Positions 24,833 through 33,828 of a stretch of DNA of 64,000 bases are shown piece by piece. Made by a program: the position numbers and the translations under genes. The notes under the pieces are model-generated. The model saw only the letters and a list, made by a program, of their open reading frames with translations. It had not been told where the DNA came from and searched no databases. Every line of letters starts with the position of its first letter. Position 1 is the first letter of the stretch. Source of the DNA: Jidongwangia harbinensis. GTDB lineage: Bacteria > Actinomycetota > Actinomycetes > Mycobacteriales > Micromonosporaceae. Where the stretch lies: the NCBI RefSeq assembly GCF_020216025.1, contig NZ_JAIWNC010000018.1:62001-126000 (forward strand). Reading direction: 5' to 3'.

Positions 24833-25822
24833 ATGCGGATCGTGGTCCTTACCGGGGGCATCGGCGGTGCCCGGTTCCTCGTCGGCGTTCGAGCCTATGC
24901 GCGGTCGGTCGGTGCCGAGGTCACCGCGGTGGTGAACGTGGGCGATGACGTACGCATGCATGGTCTGCAGATCTGCCCGGATCTCGACAGCGTGATGTAC
25001 ACGCTGGGCGGCGCGGCCGACCCGGAGCGCGGCTGGGGCCGCGTCGGCGAGACCTGGGTGGTCAAGGAGGAGCTGGCGCGCTACGGCGCCGAGCCGAGCT
25101 GGTTCGGCCTGGGCGACAAGGACACGGCCACCCATCTGGTACGCACCACGATGCTCAACGCCGGCTATCCGCTGTCCGCGGTGACCGCCGCGCTGTGCGA
25201 GCGCTGGCAGCCCGGCCTGGCCATGCTGCCGGCCACCGACGACCGCCTGGAGACGCACGTGGTGGTCGACGTGGACGGTGAGCGCAAGGCCATCCACTTC
25301 CAGGAATGGTGGGTGCGGTATCGCGGCGACGTTCCGACCCACCGGTTCGTGTTCGTCGGCGCCGACGCGGCGAAACCGGCCGCCGGGGTGCTGGAGGCGA
25401 TCGGGTCGGCCGACGTGGTGCTGATCGCGCCCAGCAATCCGGTGGTCAGCATCGCCCCGATCCTCGCCGTGTCCGCGCTGCGCGAGGCCGTGGCCGGCGG
25501 GCCGGCACCGGTGGTGGGCGTGTCCCCGATCATCGGCGGGTCCCCGGTGCGCGGCATGGCGGACCGCTGCCTGGCCACGCTGGGCGTGGAGGTGAGCGCG
25601 GCCGGGGTGGGCCGGCTGTACGGCGCCCGCGCGGACGGCGGCCTGCTGGACGGCTGGCTGGTCGACGACACCGACGCCGGTGCCGCTGTGCCCGGGGTCA
25701 CCACCCGCGCGGTGCCGTTGTGGATGACGGACGAGACGGCCACGGCCAAGATGGTCGAGGAGGCGATCGACCTGGCCGGACCGCGGACCGGGGACGCGGA
25801 ACGCCGGGGCGAGGCGGAGTGA
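24833..25822 (+). CDS. fbiA: FbiA (CofD), F420 phospholactyl/phosphoenolpyruvyl transferase
   Basis: Transfers the activated 3-carbon phosphate unit to F0, giving (dehydro)F420-0. It is 329 aa from ATG at 24833. Family features are the nucleotide-binding opening IVVLTGGIGGARFLVG, NVGDDVRMHGL, CPDLDSVMYTLGG, DKDTATHLVRT and IAPSNPVVSIAPIL. fbiB follows after 4 bp. The upstream gap from the divergent membrane-protein gene is 117 bp. Confidence 0.95.
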   Translation: MRIVVLTGGIGGARFLVGVRAYARSVGAEVTAVVNVGDDVRMHGLQICPDLDSVMYTLGGAADPERGWGRVGETWVVKEELARYGAEPSWFGLGDKDTATHLVRTTMLNAGYPLSAVTAALCERWQPGLAMLPATDDRLETHVVVDVDGERKAIHFQEWWVRYRGDVPTHRFVFVGADAAKPAAGVLEAIGSADVVLIAPSNPVVSIAPILAVSALREAVAGGPAPVVGVSPIIGGSPVRGMADRCLATLGVEVSAAGVGRLYGARADGGLLDGWLVDDTDAGAAVPGVTTRAVPLWMTDETATAKMVEEAIDLAGPRTGDAERRGEAE

Positions 25823-25826
25823 CACC

Positions 25827-26909
25827 ATGATGGACGGCCTGGAGATTCTTCCGGTACGCGGCATCGGCGACGTCACCGCGGGCGACGACCTGGCCGAGAC
25901 GATCCTGCACGCCGCGCCCTGGCTGCGCGACGGCGACGTGCTGGTGGTGACCAGCAAGATCGTGTCCAAGGCGGAGGGACGGCTGGTCGAGGTGCCGGCC
26001 GACGGCCCCGAGCGTGAGGTGGCCCGCGAGCAGATCCTCGCGGACGAGACCGCGCGGGTGGTGGCCCGGCGCGGGCCGACCGCCATCGTGCAGACCCACC
26101 ACGGCTTCGTGATGGCGTCCGCGGGCATCGACGCCTCCAATGTCGACAAGACCCACCTGGTGCTCCTCCCCCGCGACCCGGACGCCTCCGCACAGGCCCT
26201 GCGCGACGGTTTCCTGGCCCGTGGCCTGCACGTCGGCGTGATCGTCTCGGACACCACCGGCCGCGCCTGGCGCAACGGCCTCACCGACGTCGCCCTGGGC
26301 TCCGCCGGCATCGAACCGGTGCGCGACCACCGCGGCGAGATCGACCCGTACGGCAACGAGCTACAGCTCACCCAGATGGCCGTGGTCGACGAGCTGGCCG
26401 GCGCCGGTGAGCTGGTCAAGGGCAAACGCGACCGGGTGCCGGTGGCGGTGGTGCGCGGCTATCCGGGCGCGGGTCTGGCCGACACCCCGGGGGCCCGGCT
26501 GCTGTTGCGCGACGCCGCCAGCGACATGTTCTCCCTGGGTACCGCGGAGGCCCGCGCCGCCGGTCTCCGCGAGGCGGCCACCCTCCCGGAGGCCGCGCCC
26601 GTCCCGGCGGCGTCCGGGCCCGGAGCGTCCCCGCCGGCCGCCACCGACCCGGCCCGGATCGAGCGGGCCCTGGCCACGGTGGCCGACCACCTGGCCTCGG
26701 ACACCACCCCCACCACCGCGGCCCCGGCGGACCCGGCCGCCGGCACCGGGCCGGTGGTGATTCGGCTGACGACCAGCGGGACCGGTCCGGCGGCGTGGGT
26801 GCGGCTCGGCGCCGACGCCCACCGTCTGCGTGCCGCCCTGGCCGCGGAGGGCACGGCCGCGAGGGTCACCGTGGACGACGAAGGTGTCCTGATCGTTCCG
26901 GTCCCGTGA
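25827..26909 (+). CDS. fbiB: FbiB-like F420:glutamate ligase lacking the nitroreductase domain
   Basis: Adds glutamates to F420-0. It is 360 aa with two adjacent ATG candidates (25827, 25830). Residues 1-250 are a complete CofE-type ligase: TSKIVSKAEGR, the conserved DETARVVARR, HGFVMASAGIDASN, VSDTTGRAWRNGLTDVALG and KGKRDRVPVAVVRG. Actinobacterial FbiB is usually about 450 aa with an FMN-binding nitroreductase-like C-terminal domain that reduces dehydro-F420-0. Here the last 110 residues are an Ala/Pro/Thr linker and a short unrelated tail (RIERALATVADHL, VVIRLTTSGTG, VTVDDEGVLIVPVP). The stop at 26909 is a natural end with no visible frameshift remnant. Confidence 0.88.
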   Translation: MMDGLEILPVRGIGDVTAGDDLAETILHAAPWLRDGDVLVVTSKIVSKAEGRLVEVPADGPEREVAREQILADETARVVARRGPTAIVQTHHGFVMASAGIDASNVDKTHLVLLPRDPDASAQALRDGFLARGLHVGVIVSDTTGRAWRNGLTDVALGSAGIEPVRDHRGEIDPYGNELQLTQMAVVDELAGAGELVKGKRDRVPVAVVRGYPGAGLADTPGARLLLRDAASDMFSLGTAEARAAGLREAATLPEAAPVPAASGPGASPPAATDPARIERALATVADHLASDTTPTTAAPADPAAGTGPVVIRLTTSGTGPAAWVRLGADAHRLRAALAAEGTAARVTVDDEGVLIVPVP

Positions 26910-27003
26910 GGGCCGGCGCGGCGGGCCGGCGGCACCGGCACTCGATGGCCGGATGGGCCGTTCGGTGGGCGAGTTGCCACCGCGTACCGGACAATCGACA
27001 GCC

Positions 27004-28266
27004 ATGAGCGAACAAGCGCGTCACCGCGAGCTGGATCTGGTCGTCTACGGGGCAACCGGGTTCGTCGGCGCGCTGGTCGCCGAGCACCTGGCCGCGCACG
27101 CCCCGGAGGGCACCCGGATCGGGTTGGCCGGCCGGTCCGCCGCCAAGCTGGAGTCGCTGCGCAACCGGCTCGGCGTCGCCTGGCCGCTGCTGACCGCGGA
27201 CGCCGCCTCCACCGCCGATGTGGAGCGACTCGCCGCCTCGGCCCACGTGGTCATCACCACGGTCGGCCCGTACTCGAAGTACGGCAGCGCCCTGGTCCGC
27301 GCCTGCGCGGCGGCCGGCACCGACTACCTCGACCTCAACGGTGAGGTGATGTTCGCCCGGGCCAGCGCGGACGAGAACGACGACGTGGCCCGCTCCACCG
27401 GCGCGCGCATCGTGCACTCGTGCGGCTTCGACTCGGTGCCGTCGGACATCGGCGTGCACGTGCTGCACGAGAAGGTCGCGGCGGACGGTGCCGGGGATCT
27501 GACCGACACCACGCTCGTGCTGACCAGCGTGCGGGGCGGGTTCAGTGGCGGCACCATCGACTCGATGCGGCACGTGCTGGACACCGTGCGCCGGGACCGG
27601 ACGCTGCGCCGGATGGCCGCGAGCCCGTACTCGCTCAGCCCGTCCCGCGCGGACGAGCCGGACCTGGGCCGTCAGGAGGACCTGGTGACGCTGCCCGGTC
27701 CGCACGTCGACCCGTCGTTGCGCGGCACGCTGGCGCCGTACTTCATGGCGCCGTACAACACCCGGGTGGTGCGCCGCAGCAACGCGCTGCGGAACTGGGC
27801 GTACGGTCGCCGGTTCCGCTACCGCGAGGTGATGAGCGTGGGCACCTCGCCGCTGTCGCCACTGCTGGCGGTCGGCACGAAGGTCAGCGTGGGCGCGTTC
27901 GCGATGGGGCTGTCGTTGCCGCCGACCCGGTTCCTGCTGGACCGGCTGCTGCCCAAGCCCGGCACCGGCCCGGACGAGCGCACCCGCCGCACCGGCCACT
28001 TCACCATGGACCTGTTCACCACCACGACGACCGGCGCGCGCTACACGGCCCGGTTCCGGGCCAAGGGCGATCCGGGGTACGCCGCCACGTCCGTCATGAT
28101 CGCGGAGGCGGGCCTGGCGCTGGTCCTGGACCGCGACGCCCTGCCGCCGTCGCCGGGCGGCGTGCTCACCCCGGCCACCGGGCTCGGCAACGCCCTGGTG
28201 ACGCGGTTGCGCGCCGCCGGCGTGGAGATCAGCGCCCGGGCCCTGCCCACCCCCGTCCCGGCCTGA
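27004..28266 (+). CDS. Saccharopine dehydrogenase-like / trans-acting enoyl reductase family protein
   Basis: NAD(P)-binding oxidoreductase of 420 aa. The Rossmann start is LVVYGATGFVGALVAEHL (residues 12-30), followed by GLAGRSAAKL and the conserved GPYSKYGSALVRACAAAGTDYLDLNGE, HSCGFDSVPSD and GGFSGGTIDSM. This matches the family that includes mycobacterial trans-acting enoyl reductases, which act in polyketide-derived lipid synthesis, and many members of unknown role. No polyketide synthase is nearby. ATG at 27004. The stop is followed by the 19-bp array. Substrate unknown. Confidence 0.87.
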   Translation: MSEQARHRELDLVVYGATGFVGALVAEHLAAHAPEGTRIGLAGRSAAKLESLRNRLGVAWPLLTADAASTADVERLAASAHVVITTVGPYSKYGSALVRACAAAGTDYLDLNGEVMFARASADENDDVARSTGARIVHSCGFDSVPSDIGVHVLHEKVAADGAGDLTDTTLVLTSVRGGFSGGTIDSMRHVLDTVRRDRTLRRMAASPYSLSPSRADEPDLGRQEDLVTLPGPHVDPSLRGTLAPYFMAPYNTRVVRRSNALRNWAYGRRFRYREVMSVGTSPLSPLLAVGTKVSVGAFAMGLSLPPTRFLLDRLLPKPGTGPDERTRRTGHFTMDLFTTTTTGARYTARFRAKGDPGYAATSVMIAEAGLALVLDRDALPPSPGGVLTPATGLGNALVTRLRAAGVEISARALPTPVPA

Positions 28267-28282
28267 CCACCCCGTCCCGGCC

Positions 28283-28393
28283 TGACCGAGACGGCCGGGC
28301 CGAACCGAGACCGCCCGGCCGAACCGAGACCGCCCGGCCGGACCGAGACGGGGCGGACGGACCGAGACGGGGCGGCCGGACCGAGACGGGACG
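28283..28393. repeat. 19-bp tandem array, six copies
   Basis: Six units near GAACCGAGACCGCCCGGCC and GGACCGAGACGGGGCGGCC fill the gap between two convergent genes in exact 19-bp register. The array ends at the base before the TPR gene stop codon. CGGCC/GGCCG segments can pair, so it could also terminate transcription in both directions. Confidence 0.93.
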
Positions 28394-29959
28394 TTACGGC
28401 TCGGATCGGCTTCGCGCCTTCCGCAGCACGGTCGCCCGGCGCCGCAGCCTCGCCTGCTCGCCCTGCCGCCGCTTGGGCAGCAGGTCCGCCTGCCGGTCCA
28501 GCGCCGCCGCGAGCAGTTGCCGGTACCGCCCGGGGCCGGCCTCGCGCAGGCCCTCGATCAGCTCCACCGACTCCACCGCGGCGGCCAGCGCTTCGCCGCT
28601 CCGCCCGGCCTGGCCGAGCCGTCCGGCCTGGCCGAGCAGCGCCCGCGCCAACGTCTCGGTGCGGGCCGGGTCGGCGGCGGCGCACTCGCGGTGCAGGTCG
28701 ACGGCCTCCTCGTCGGCGCGTACCGCCTCGTCCAGGCGGCCCGCGTCGGCCAGGGCGCCGGCCCGTTCGCGCAGGGAGTCGGCGAGGTCGGGCAGGTGCC
28801 GGGCCCGGTTGCCGGCCACCAGTTCGCGGCGCAGGTCGACGGCCTCCCGGCTCGCCGCCAGGTGGGTGGGGACCTCCTCGGCCAGCGCGGCGCGCTGGTG
28901 CACCGCCTGCGCCAGGCCGCCCAGGTGGCGCGCCCGGTTCGTCGCGACCAGCGTCCGGTACAGGTCCACCGCCTCCTCCGTCGCGGTGCGCGCGTCGCCG
29001 AGCCGGCCGGCCCACCTCAGCCGGCTGCCCAGTCCGGCCAGGGCCTGCGCCAGTCCGGCCGAGTGCCGGCCGGGTGCCTCCGCCGCCAGGGCCCGCCAGC
29101 ACGTGACCGACTCCTCCGCGGCGGCGAGCGCCTCGGCGTCCCGGTCCTGGCGGGACAGCAGGACGCTGTGGCTGTGCAGGGCCTGGGCGAGGCGGTGCCG
29201 GTGCGTGCCGGGGTGGTCGGTGGCCAGACCACGGCACAGGGCCACCGCCTGCGCGCTGAGCGTCACGGACTCCGCGGTACGTCCGGCCACGTGCAGCCGG
29301 TTGGCGTGGTTGTGCATGGCCTGGGCCAGCTCCAGGGTGGCGCCGTCGTGGCCCGACTCGGCGAGCTTCCGGCGCAGTTCGACGGTCTCCGCGCTGGCCA
29401 CGAGGGCCTCGTCCGGCCGGCCCACGGCGGCCAGCGAGATGGCGCGGTTGCCCAGCGCGGCGGCGAGTCCGTCCTGCGCGGCGGACCGGTCGTCGTGGCC
29501 GGCCACGTCGCGGGCCAGGTCGACGGCCTCCGCGCTGACCTCGAGGGCGCGGTGGGTGTCGCCGGCCGCGAGGAGGCGGTTCGTGAAGTACGCCAGCGAC
29601 AGGGTCAGCTCGGGCAGGTACCGGTAGCGGTCCCAGGTGACCATCGACCGGGCCAGGTCCACGGCCTCCTGGGTGAGCGGTATCGACTCGTCGTGCCGGC
29701 GCAGCTCGGTGAGGTAGACGCCCTGGTTGCGGAGCGCCAGCTGCAGGGCCGGAAGGTAGCGGCGGCGGTCGGCGGCGGCGAGTTCGCGGGTCCGGCGGAT
29801 GGCCTCCGCACCGACCTCGACGGCGTCCTCCAGCCGGCCCACGCGGCCCAGGTGCACGGCGTCGTCGATGGCGGCGATCGCCTGCCGCAGCGGGTCGCGC
29901 GGGACCGCCCGTCCGGTGAGGAGCCAGCGCCAGCTCCGCTGCAAACGGTCCACGCCCAC
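28394..29959 (-). CDS. Tetratricopeptide repeat protein
   Basis: A protein of 521 aa made almost wholly of TPR-like helical repeats. It shows about ten units with a recurring EAVDLxRxLVAxxRARHLPxLAxALxxxAxxLAxxGRxxEA pattern (for example EEAVDLYRTLVATNRARHLGGLAQA). The unit spans about 48 residues, longer than a canonical 34-residue TPR, as in actinobacterial TPR proteins near NTPase/FxsA-type or signalling genes. No catalytic domain, signal peptide or membrane segment. Start GTG at 29959 (29953 is also possible). Divergent from the NUDIX gene by about 70 bp. A scaffold role is likely; partner unknown. Confidence 0.83.
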   Translation of the reverse strand: MGVDRLQRSWRWLLTGRAVPRDPLRQAIAAIDDAVHLGRVGRLEDAVEVGAEAIRRTRELAAADRRRYLPALQLALRNQGVYLTELRRHDESIPLTQEAVDLARSMVTWDRYRYLPELTLSLAYFTNRLLAAGDTHRALEVSAEAVDLARDVAGHDDRSAAQDGLAAALGNRAISLAAVGRPDEALVASAETVELRRKLAESGHDGATLELAQAMHNHANRLHVAGRTAESVTLSAQAVALCRGLATDHPGTHRHRLAQALHSHSVLLSRQDRDAEALAAAEESVTCWRALAAEAPGRHSAGLAQALAGLGSRLRWAGRLGDARTATEEAVDLYRTLVATNRARHLGGLAQAVHQRAALAEEVPTHLAASREAVDLRRELVAGNRARHLPDLADSLRERAGALADAGRLDEAVRADEEAVDLHRECAAADPARTETLARALLGQAGRLGQAGRSGEALAAAVESVELIEGLREAGPGRYRQLLAAALDRQADLLPKRRQGEQARLRRRATVLRKARSRSEP

Positions 29960-30028
29960 GTGCGCACGGTACGGGGCCGGTGCCACTACGCTGGCCGGAC
30001 CGGGCGAATCCAGGGGCGAGGGGACGAC

Positions 30029-30601
30029 ATGAGCGCGGAGCTGTATGCGGACGCCGTACCTCTGCTGGAGGGCTGGGCCGCCACCTCGCCGGAGGCGGAC
30101 GACGCCCGGCGGCGGACCCTGAAGCTGCTCACCGACGGCCCGGCCGCGGTGACCCGGGCGCACCGCGCCGGGCACGTCACGGCCAGCACGATGATCGTCG
30201 GTGCCGACGGTCGGGTGCTGCTGTGCCTGCACGGCCGGATGAACATGTGGATGCAGGTCGGCGGGCACTGCGAGGCGGGCGACGCCACGCTGGCCGCGGC
30301 GGCGTTGCGGGAGGCGACCGAGGAGTCCGGGATCGCCGGGCTGCGGCTCGACCCGGAGCCGATCGACGTGGACATCCATCCGGTGCGGTGCCGGCCGGCC
30401 GAGGGGGAACCCGCCGGGCCGACGCACCACTACGACGTGCGGTTCCTGGCGGTGGCGCCGGCCGGTGCGGTGGAACAGGTCAGCGACGAGTCGTCGGCGC
30501 TGGGGTGGTTCGCGCCGGACGCCCTGCCCAGCCCGCTGGCCGACGGCGTCACCGGCCAGTTGGCGGCGGCCCTGGCCCGGATCGCCCGCGACCGGCGCTG
30601 A
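30029..30601 (+). CDS. NUDIX hydrolase
   Basis: Hydrolase of a nucleoside diphosphate linked to another moiety, 190 aa. The Nudix box GGHCEAGDATLAAAALREATEESG fits G-x5-E-x7-R-E-U-x-E-E-x-G in full. An N-terminal helical extension of about 50 residues precedes the NUDIX fold, which begins at TASTMIVGADGRVLLCLH. ATG at 30029. Convergent with manC, with 15 bp between stops. Substrate unknown. Confidence 0.9.
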   Translation: MSAELYADAVPLLEGWAATSPEADDARRRTLKLLTDGPAAVTRAHRAGHVTASTMIVGADGRVLLCLHGRMNMWMQVGGHCEAGDATLAAAALREATEESGIAGLRLDPEPIDVDIHPVRCRPAEGEPAGPTHHYDVRFLAVAPAGAVEQVSDESSALGWFAPDALPSPLADGVTGQLAAALARIARDRR

Positions 30602-30616
30602 CCCGCGCGCCGGGGA

Positions 30617-31732
30617 TCAGACGTACCCCAGCTCGCCCTTGTCCTTCAGCTCGTCGACGATGTGCTTGACCTCCTGGGCCCGGTCCCGCGGGCACACCAG
30701 CACCGCGTCCGGCGTGTCCACGATGATCAGGTCGCGGACCCCGAGCGCGGCCACCAGCCGGCCGGAGTTGGGCACCACGACCAGGCCCTCGGTCTCGCGC
30801 AGCAGCACGCCGAGCTTCGCCGAGGGGTCGTGTCCGACCACCACGTTGCCGGCCGAGTCGGCGGTGAGCACCTCGCCGAGGGTGTGGAAGTCGCCGACGT
30901 CGTTCCAGCCGAAGTCGCCGGGGACCGTGCCGACCCGGCCGACCGTGGCCGCGCCCTCCATGACCGCGTAGTCCACCGAGATCCGGGGCAGCGTCGGCCA
31001 CACCTCGCCGATCACCTCCTCGCGGGCCGGGGTGTCCCAGGCCTGCGCGATCCGGGAGATCCCGGCCGCCAGTTGCGGCTGCTGCCGGGACAGCTCGGCG
31101 AGGAACACGTCCACCCGCCAGACGAACATGCCGGCGTTCCACAGGTAGTTGCCGGACTTCACGTACATCTCGGCGACGTCGTACGACGGCTTCTCCTTGA
31201 ACTCCTCGACCGCGAGCACGTCGCCGTCCGCGACCGGGCCGCCGCACTGCACGTACCCGTACCCGGTCTCGGGTCTGGTCGGGGTGATCCCGAGCGTCAT
31301 CAGCAGGCCCTGCCGCGCCCCGGCCATCGCCTGGCGGATCACCTCGATGAAGCTGGCGCTGTCGGCGATCAGGTGGTCGGCGGCGAACGAGCCCATGACC
31401 GCCTCCGGGTCGTGCCGGGCGATCACCGCGGCGGCCAGCGCGATGGCCGCGCAGGAGTCCCGGGGCGACGGCTCGACCAGGATGTTCTCCTCCGGTACGC
31501 CGGAGAGCTGCCGGGACACCGCGGCGGCGTGCGAGACGCCGGTGACCACGTAGACGTGATCGGGCGCGGACAGCGGTTCGAGCCGGGTGACCGTGGCCTG
31601 GAGCAGCGACGCGTCCGTGCCGGTCAGCGGATGCAGGAACTTGGGGTGACCGGCACGGGACAACGGCCAGAGGCGGGTGCCGCTGCCACCTGCGGGGATA
31701 ACGGCGTAAAGTCCGCCCGGTTCCTCACTCAT
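30617..31732 (-). CDS. manC: Mannose-1-phosphate guanylyltransferase (ManC)
   Basis: Makes GDP-mannose from mannose-1-P and GTP. It is 371 aa from ATG at 31732; a GTG at 31738 would add two residues. The signature loop IPAGGSGTRLWPLSRAGHPKF starts at about residue 12. FVEKP-type sequence is represented by VEEFKEKPSYD, and the active-site block NAGMFVWRVDVFLAE is present. There is no C-terminal cupin isomerase domain, consistent with a separate manA in the 5-kb operon. A glycosyltransferase gene lies 21 bp upstream on the same strand and probably shares its transcript. Confidence 0.94.
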   Translation of the reverse strand: MSEEPGGLYAVIPAGGSGTRLWPLSRAGHPKFLHPLTGTDASLLQATVTRLEPLSAPDHVYVVTGVSHAAAVSRQLSGVPEENILVEPSPRDSCAAIALAAAVIARHDPEAVMGSFAADHLIADSASFIEVIRQAMAGARQGLLMTLGITPTRPETGYGYVQCGGPVADGDVLAVEEFKEKPSYDVAEMYVKSGNYLWNAGMFVWRVDVFLAELSRQQPQLAAGISRIAQAWDTPAREEVIGEVWPTLPRISVDYAVMEGAATVGRVGTVPGDFGWNDVGDFHTLGEVLTADSAGNVVVGHDPSAKLGVLLRETEGLVVVPNSGRLVAALGVRDLIIVDTPDAVLVCPRDRAQEVKHIVDELKDKGELGYV

Positions 31733-31753
31733 GTGCACCGAGTGTAACGAGGC

Positions 31754-32911
31754 TCACGCCGCCTGACTGGCCGACACCCGGGTCCACGTGTTGACGTGCA
31801 CCTCGGCACTGGAGGCCCAGGTGAACTCCTTCGCTCGGTCGAAGCCGGCCTTCGCGAGGGTGACCCGGCGGGGCTCGTCGTGCAGTAGGTCGGCCAGGTC
31901 CTCGGCGATCCGGTCCGGGTCCTCGGTGGTGTAGGCGACCGCGTCGCCGCCCACCTCGGGCAGGGACAGCCGCGGCGTGGTCAGTACCGGCGTGGCGCAG
32001 GCCATCGCCTCGAGGATGGGCAGGCCGAAGCCCTCGCCGAAGGACGGGTAGCAGGCCACCAGCGCACCGCCGAGGAAGCCGGGCAGGTCGGCGTAGCGCA
32101 GGTAGCCGGGGCGCAGCAGCCGCAGGTGCGACGGCACCTCGGCCACCGCGCGGTCGATGTCGTCGTCGTGACCCTGGCCGCCGGCCAGGACCAGCGCGGG
32201 CGGGCGGGGCCAGTCGGCCACCGCGCGGGCCCAACCGCGGATCAGATTGGGTACGTTCTTGCGCGGCTCCTTGGCGCCGAGGAAGGCGACGTAGCCGGCG
32301 TCGGTCAGCCCGAGGCGCGCCCGCACCCGGGCCTTCTCCTCCTCGGTGGGCGCGTGGAACGCCGCCGGGTCGACACCGTGGTAGGCCACGTCGATCCGGG
32401 TCGGGTCCGCGTCGAGCAGTCGGATCAGCTCGTCCCGGGTGGCCTTGCTGGGCACGATGACCCGGGCGGCGCGGCGCAGCGACGTCTTGATCGCGCTGCG
32501 GAAGAACGTGCGCTTGGTGTTGTCGTAGTGCTCCGGCTCGGTGAAGAACGTGGCGTCGTGCACGGTCACCGTCACCGGGCAGCCGGCCCGCAGCGGGCAG
32601 GTGTAGAACGGTGAGTGCAGCACCTGCGCCCCGACCTGTTGGGCGAGCAGCGGCAGGCCGGTCTGCTCCCAGGCCAGGCGGGCGGGGCGGTGCGCGACGG
32701 CCGAGGGACCGGAGATGACCTCGGCGGTCGGGAGCATCCGGGCGTAACGCTCCGCATCCGTGCGCTGGGTCACCACGGCCACGTCGATCCGGTCGGAGCC
32801 GAGCTGGCCGAGTGCACCGAGCAGTCCGTCGACGTATCGGCCGACACCGCCTCGGTCAGCGGGAACGCTGGTGGCGTCGACGAGCACTCGCGGGGGGCGA
32901 CCGGCGGTCAC
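31754..32911 (-). CDS. Family-4-type glycosyltransferase
   Basis: GT-B glycosyltransferase of 385 aa, likely using a nucleotide sugar such as GDP-mannose. N-terminal RVLVDATSVPADRGGVGRYVDGLL is the acceptor-side loop. The donor site EX7E motif is visible in SFGEGFGLPILEAMACATPVL, preceded by FLGAKEPRKNVPNLI. GTG at 32911 has AAGGAG about 10 bp upstream. Located directly before manC, so a mannosyl transfer role in cell-wall or extracellular glycan is reasonable but inferred. Confidence 0.88.
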   Translation of the reverse strand: MTAGRPPRVLVDATSVPADRGGVGRYVDGLLGALGQLGSDRIDVAVVTQRTDAERYARMLPTAEVISGPSAVAHRPARLAWEQTGLPLLAQQVGAQVLHSPFYTCPLRAGCPVTVTVHDATFFTEPEHYDNTKRTFFRSAIKTSLRRAARVIVPSKATRDELIRLLDADPTRIDVAYHGVDPAAFHAPTEEEKARVRARLGLTDAGYVAFLGAKEPRKNVPNLIRGWARAVADWPRPPALVLAGGQGHDDDIDRAVAEVPSHLRLLRPGYLRYADLPGFLGGALVACYPSFGEGFGLPILEAMACATPVLTTPRLSLPEVGGDAVAYTTEDPDRIAEDLADLLHDEPRRVTLAKAGFDRAKEFTWASSAEVHVNTWTRVSASQAA

Positions 32912-33102
32912 GAGGCAACTCCTTGGCGTCTCGGCGTATCGACTCGGCATGTGGGCCAAACCACTCGCAAGCGTACGCCGGAGATGCATCGTCGTGCTGA
33001 CCGCGACACCGGTCCATAGGGGCAGTTCGCCGGAACGCGAGGCAACCTTCCCGGCGCGTTCAGATTCCGTCACACAGCGTCACAAGGCTAGGGTCGGTGG
33101 TG

Positions 33103-33828
33103 ATGGAGACGACGATTCCCGCCGCGTTCGCCGCGGCCGTCCGGCGCGAGCCCACCACGCCGCTGCTGACCTGGTACGACGACGCCACCGGCGACCGCAC
33201 CGAACTGTCCGGGGCCACTCTGGACAACTGGCTGGCGAAGACCGCGAACCTACTGGTCGACGGCGCCGGGCTGGGCGCCGGAGACACCGCCGGGGTGCTG
33301 CTGCCGCCGCACTGGCAGACCGCCGCGGTGCTGCTCGGCGCCTGGGCGGCGGGGCTGGCGGTGCAGGTCGGCGGCCCACCCCAACCGGTGGACGTGCTGT
33401 TCAGCACGCCCGACGCCGACGCGGCGGGCGCCTGGTCGGCCGGCGACCGGTACGTCACCGGGCTGCTGCCGCTCGCCATGCCGCTGCGCGACGTACCGCC
33501 GGGTTCTGTCGACTATCCGACTGAAGTCCGGAACTACGGGGACCACTTTCGGGCGACCCGGCCGGTCGGTCCGGACGCCCCGGCGTTCGCCGGGGCGGGG
33601 CCGCGGAGCCACGCGGACGCGATGCGCGCGGCGACCGAACGGGCCGCCGCGCTGGGCCTGGCGGCCGGCGCCCGGGTCCTGATCGACGCCCGGGCCCATC
33701 CGGACCCGGCCGACTGGCTGCTCGCCCCGCTCGCGGCCGGCGCCAGCATCGTGCTCTGCGCCCACCTGGACGCCGCGAAGGTGCCGGACCGGGTCTCAGC
33801 CGAGCGGGTCACCCACACCCTGGCCTGA
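33103..33828 (+). CDS. TIGR03089 family protein
   Basis: Actinobacterial protein of 241 aa resembling the N-terminal part of AMP-binding enzymes but without the A3 phosphate-binding loop or catalytic regions. Visible are TPLLTWYDDATGDRTELSGATLDNWLAKTANLL and GDTAGVLLPPHWQTAAVLLGAWAAG. Function unknown. ATG at 33103 is preferred over two preceding GTG codons. Its last 33 bp overlap, tail to tail, with the acetoacetyl-CoA synthetase gene. The 190-bp gap before it is shared with the divergent glycosyltransferase. Confidence 0.85.
   Translation: METTIPAAFAAAVRREPTTPLLTWYDDATGDRTELSGATLDNWLAKTANLLVDGAGLGAGDTAGVLLPPHWQTAAVLLGAWAAGLAVQVGGPPQPVDVLFSTPDADAAGAWSAGDRYVTGLLPLAMPLRDVPPGSVDYPTEVRNYGDHFRATRPVGPDAPAFAGAGPRSHADAMRAATERAAALGLAAGARVLIDARAHPDPADWLLAPLAAGASIVLCAHLDAAKVPDRVSAERVTHTLA

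Noticed and set aside
26953..29627. 735-codon open frame at 27420-29627
   Set aside because: It is an out-of-frame reading through the saccharopine dehydrogenase-like gene and then the antisense of the TPR gene; composition is Arg/Ser/Ala-rich with no motif.
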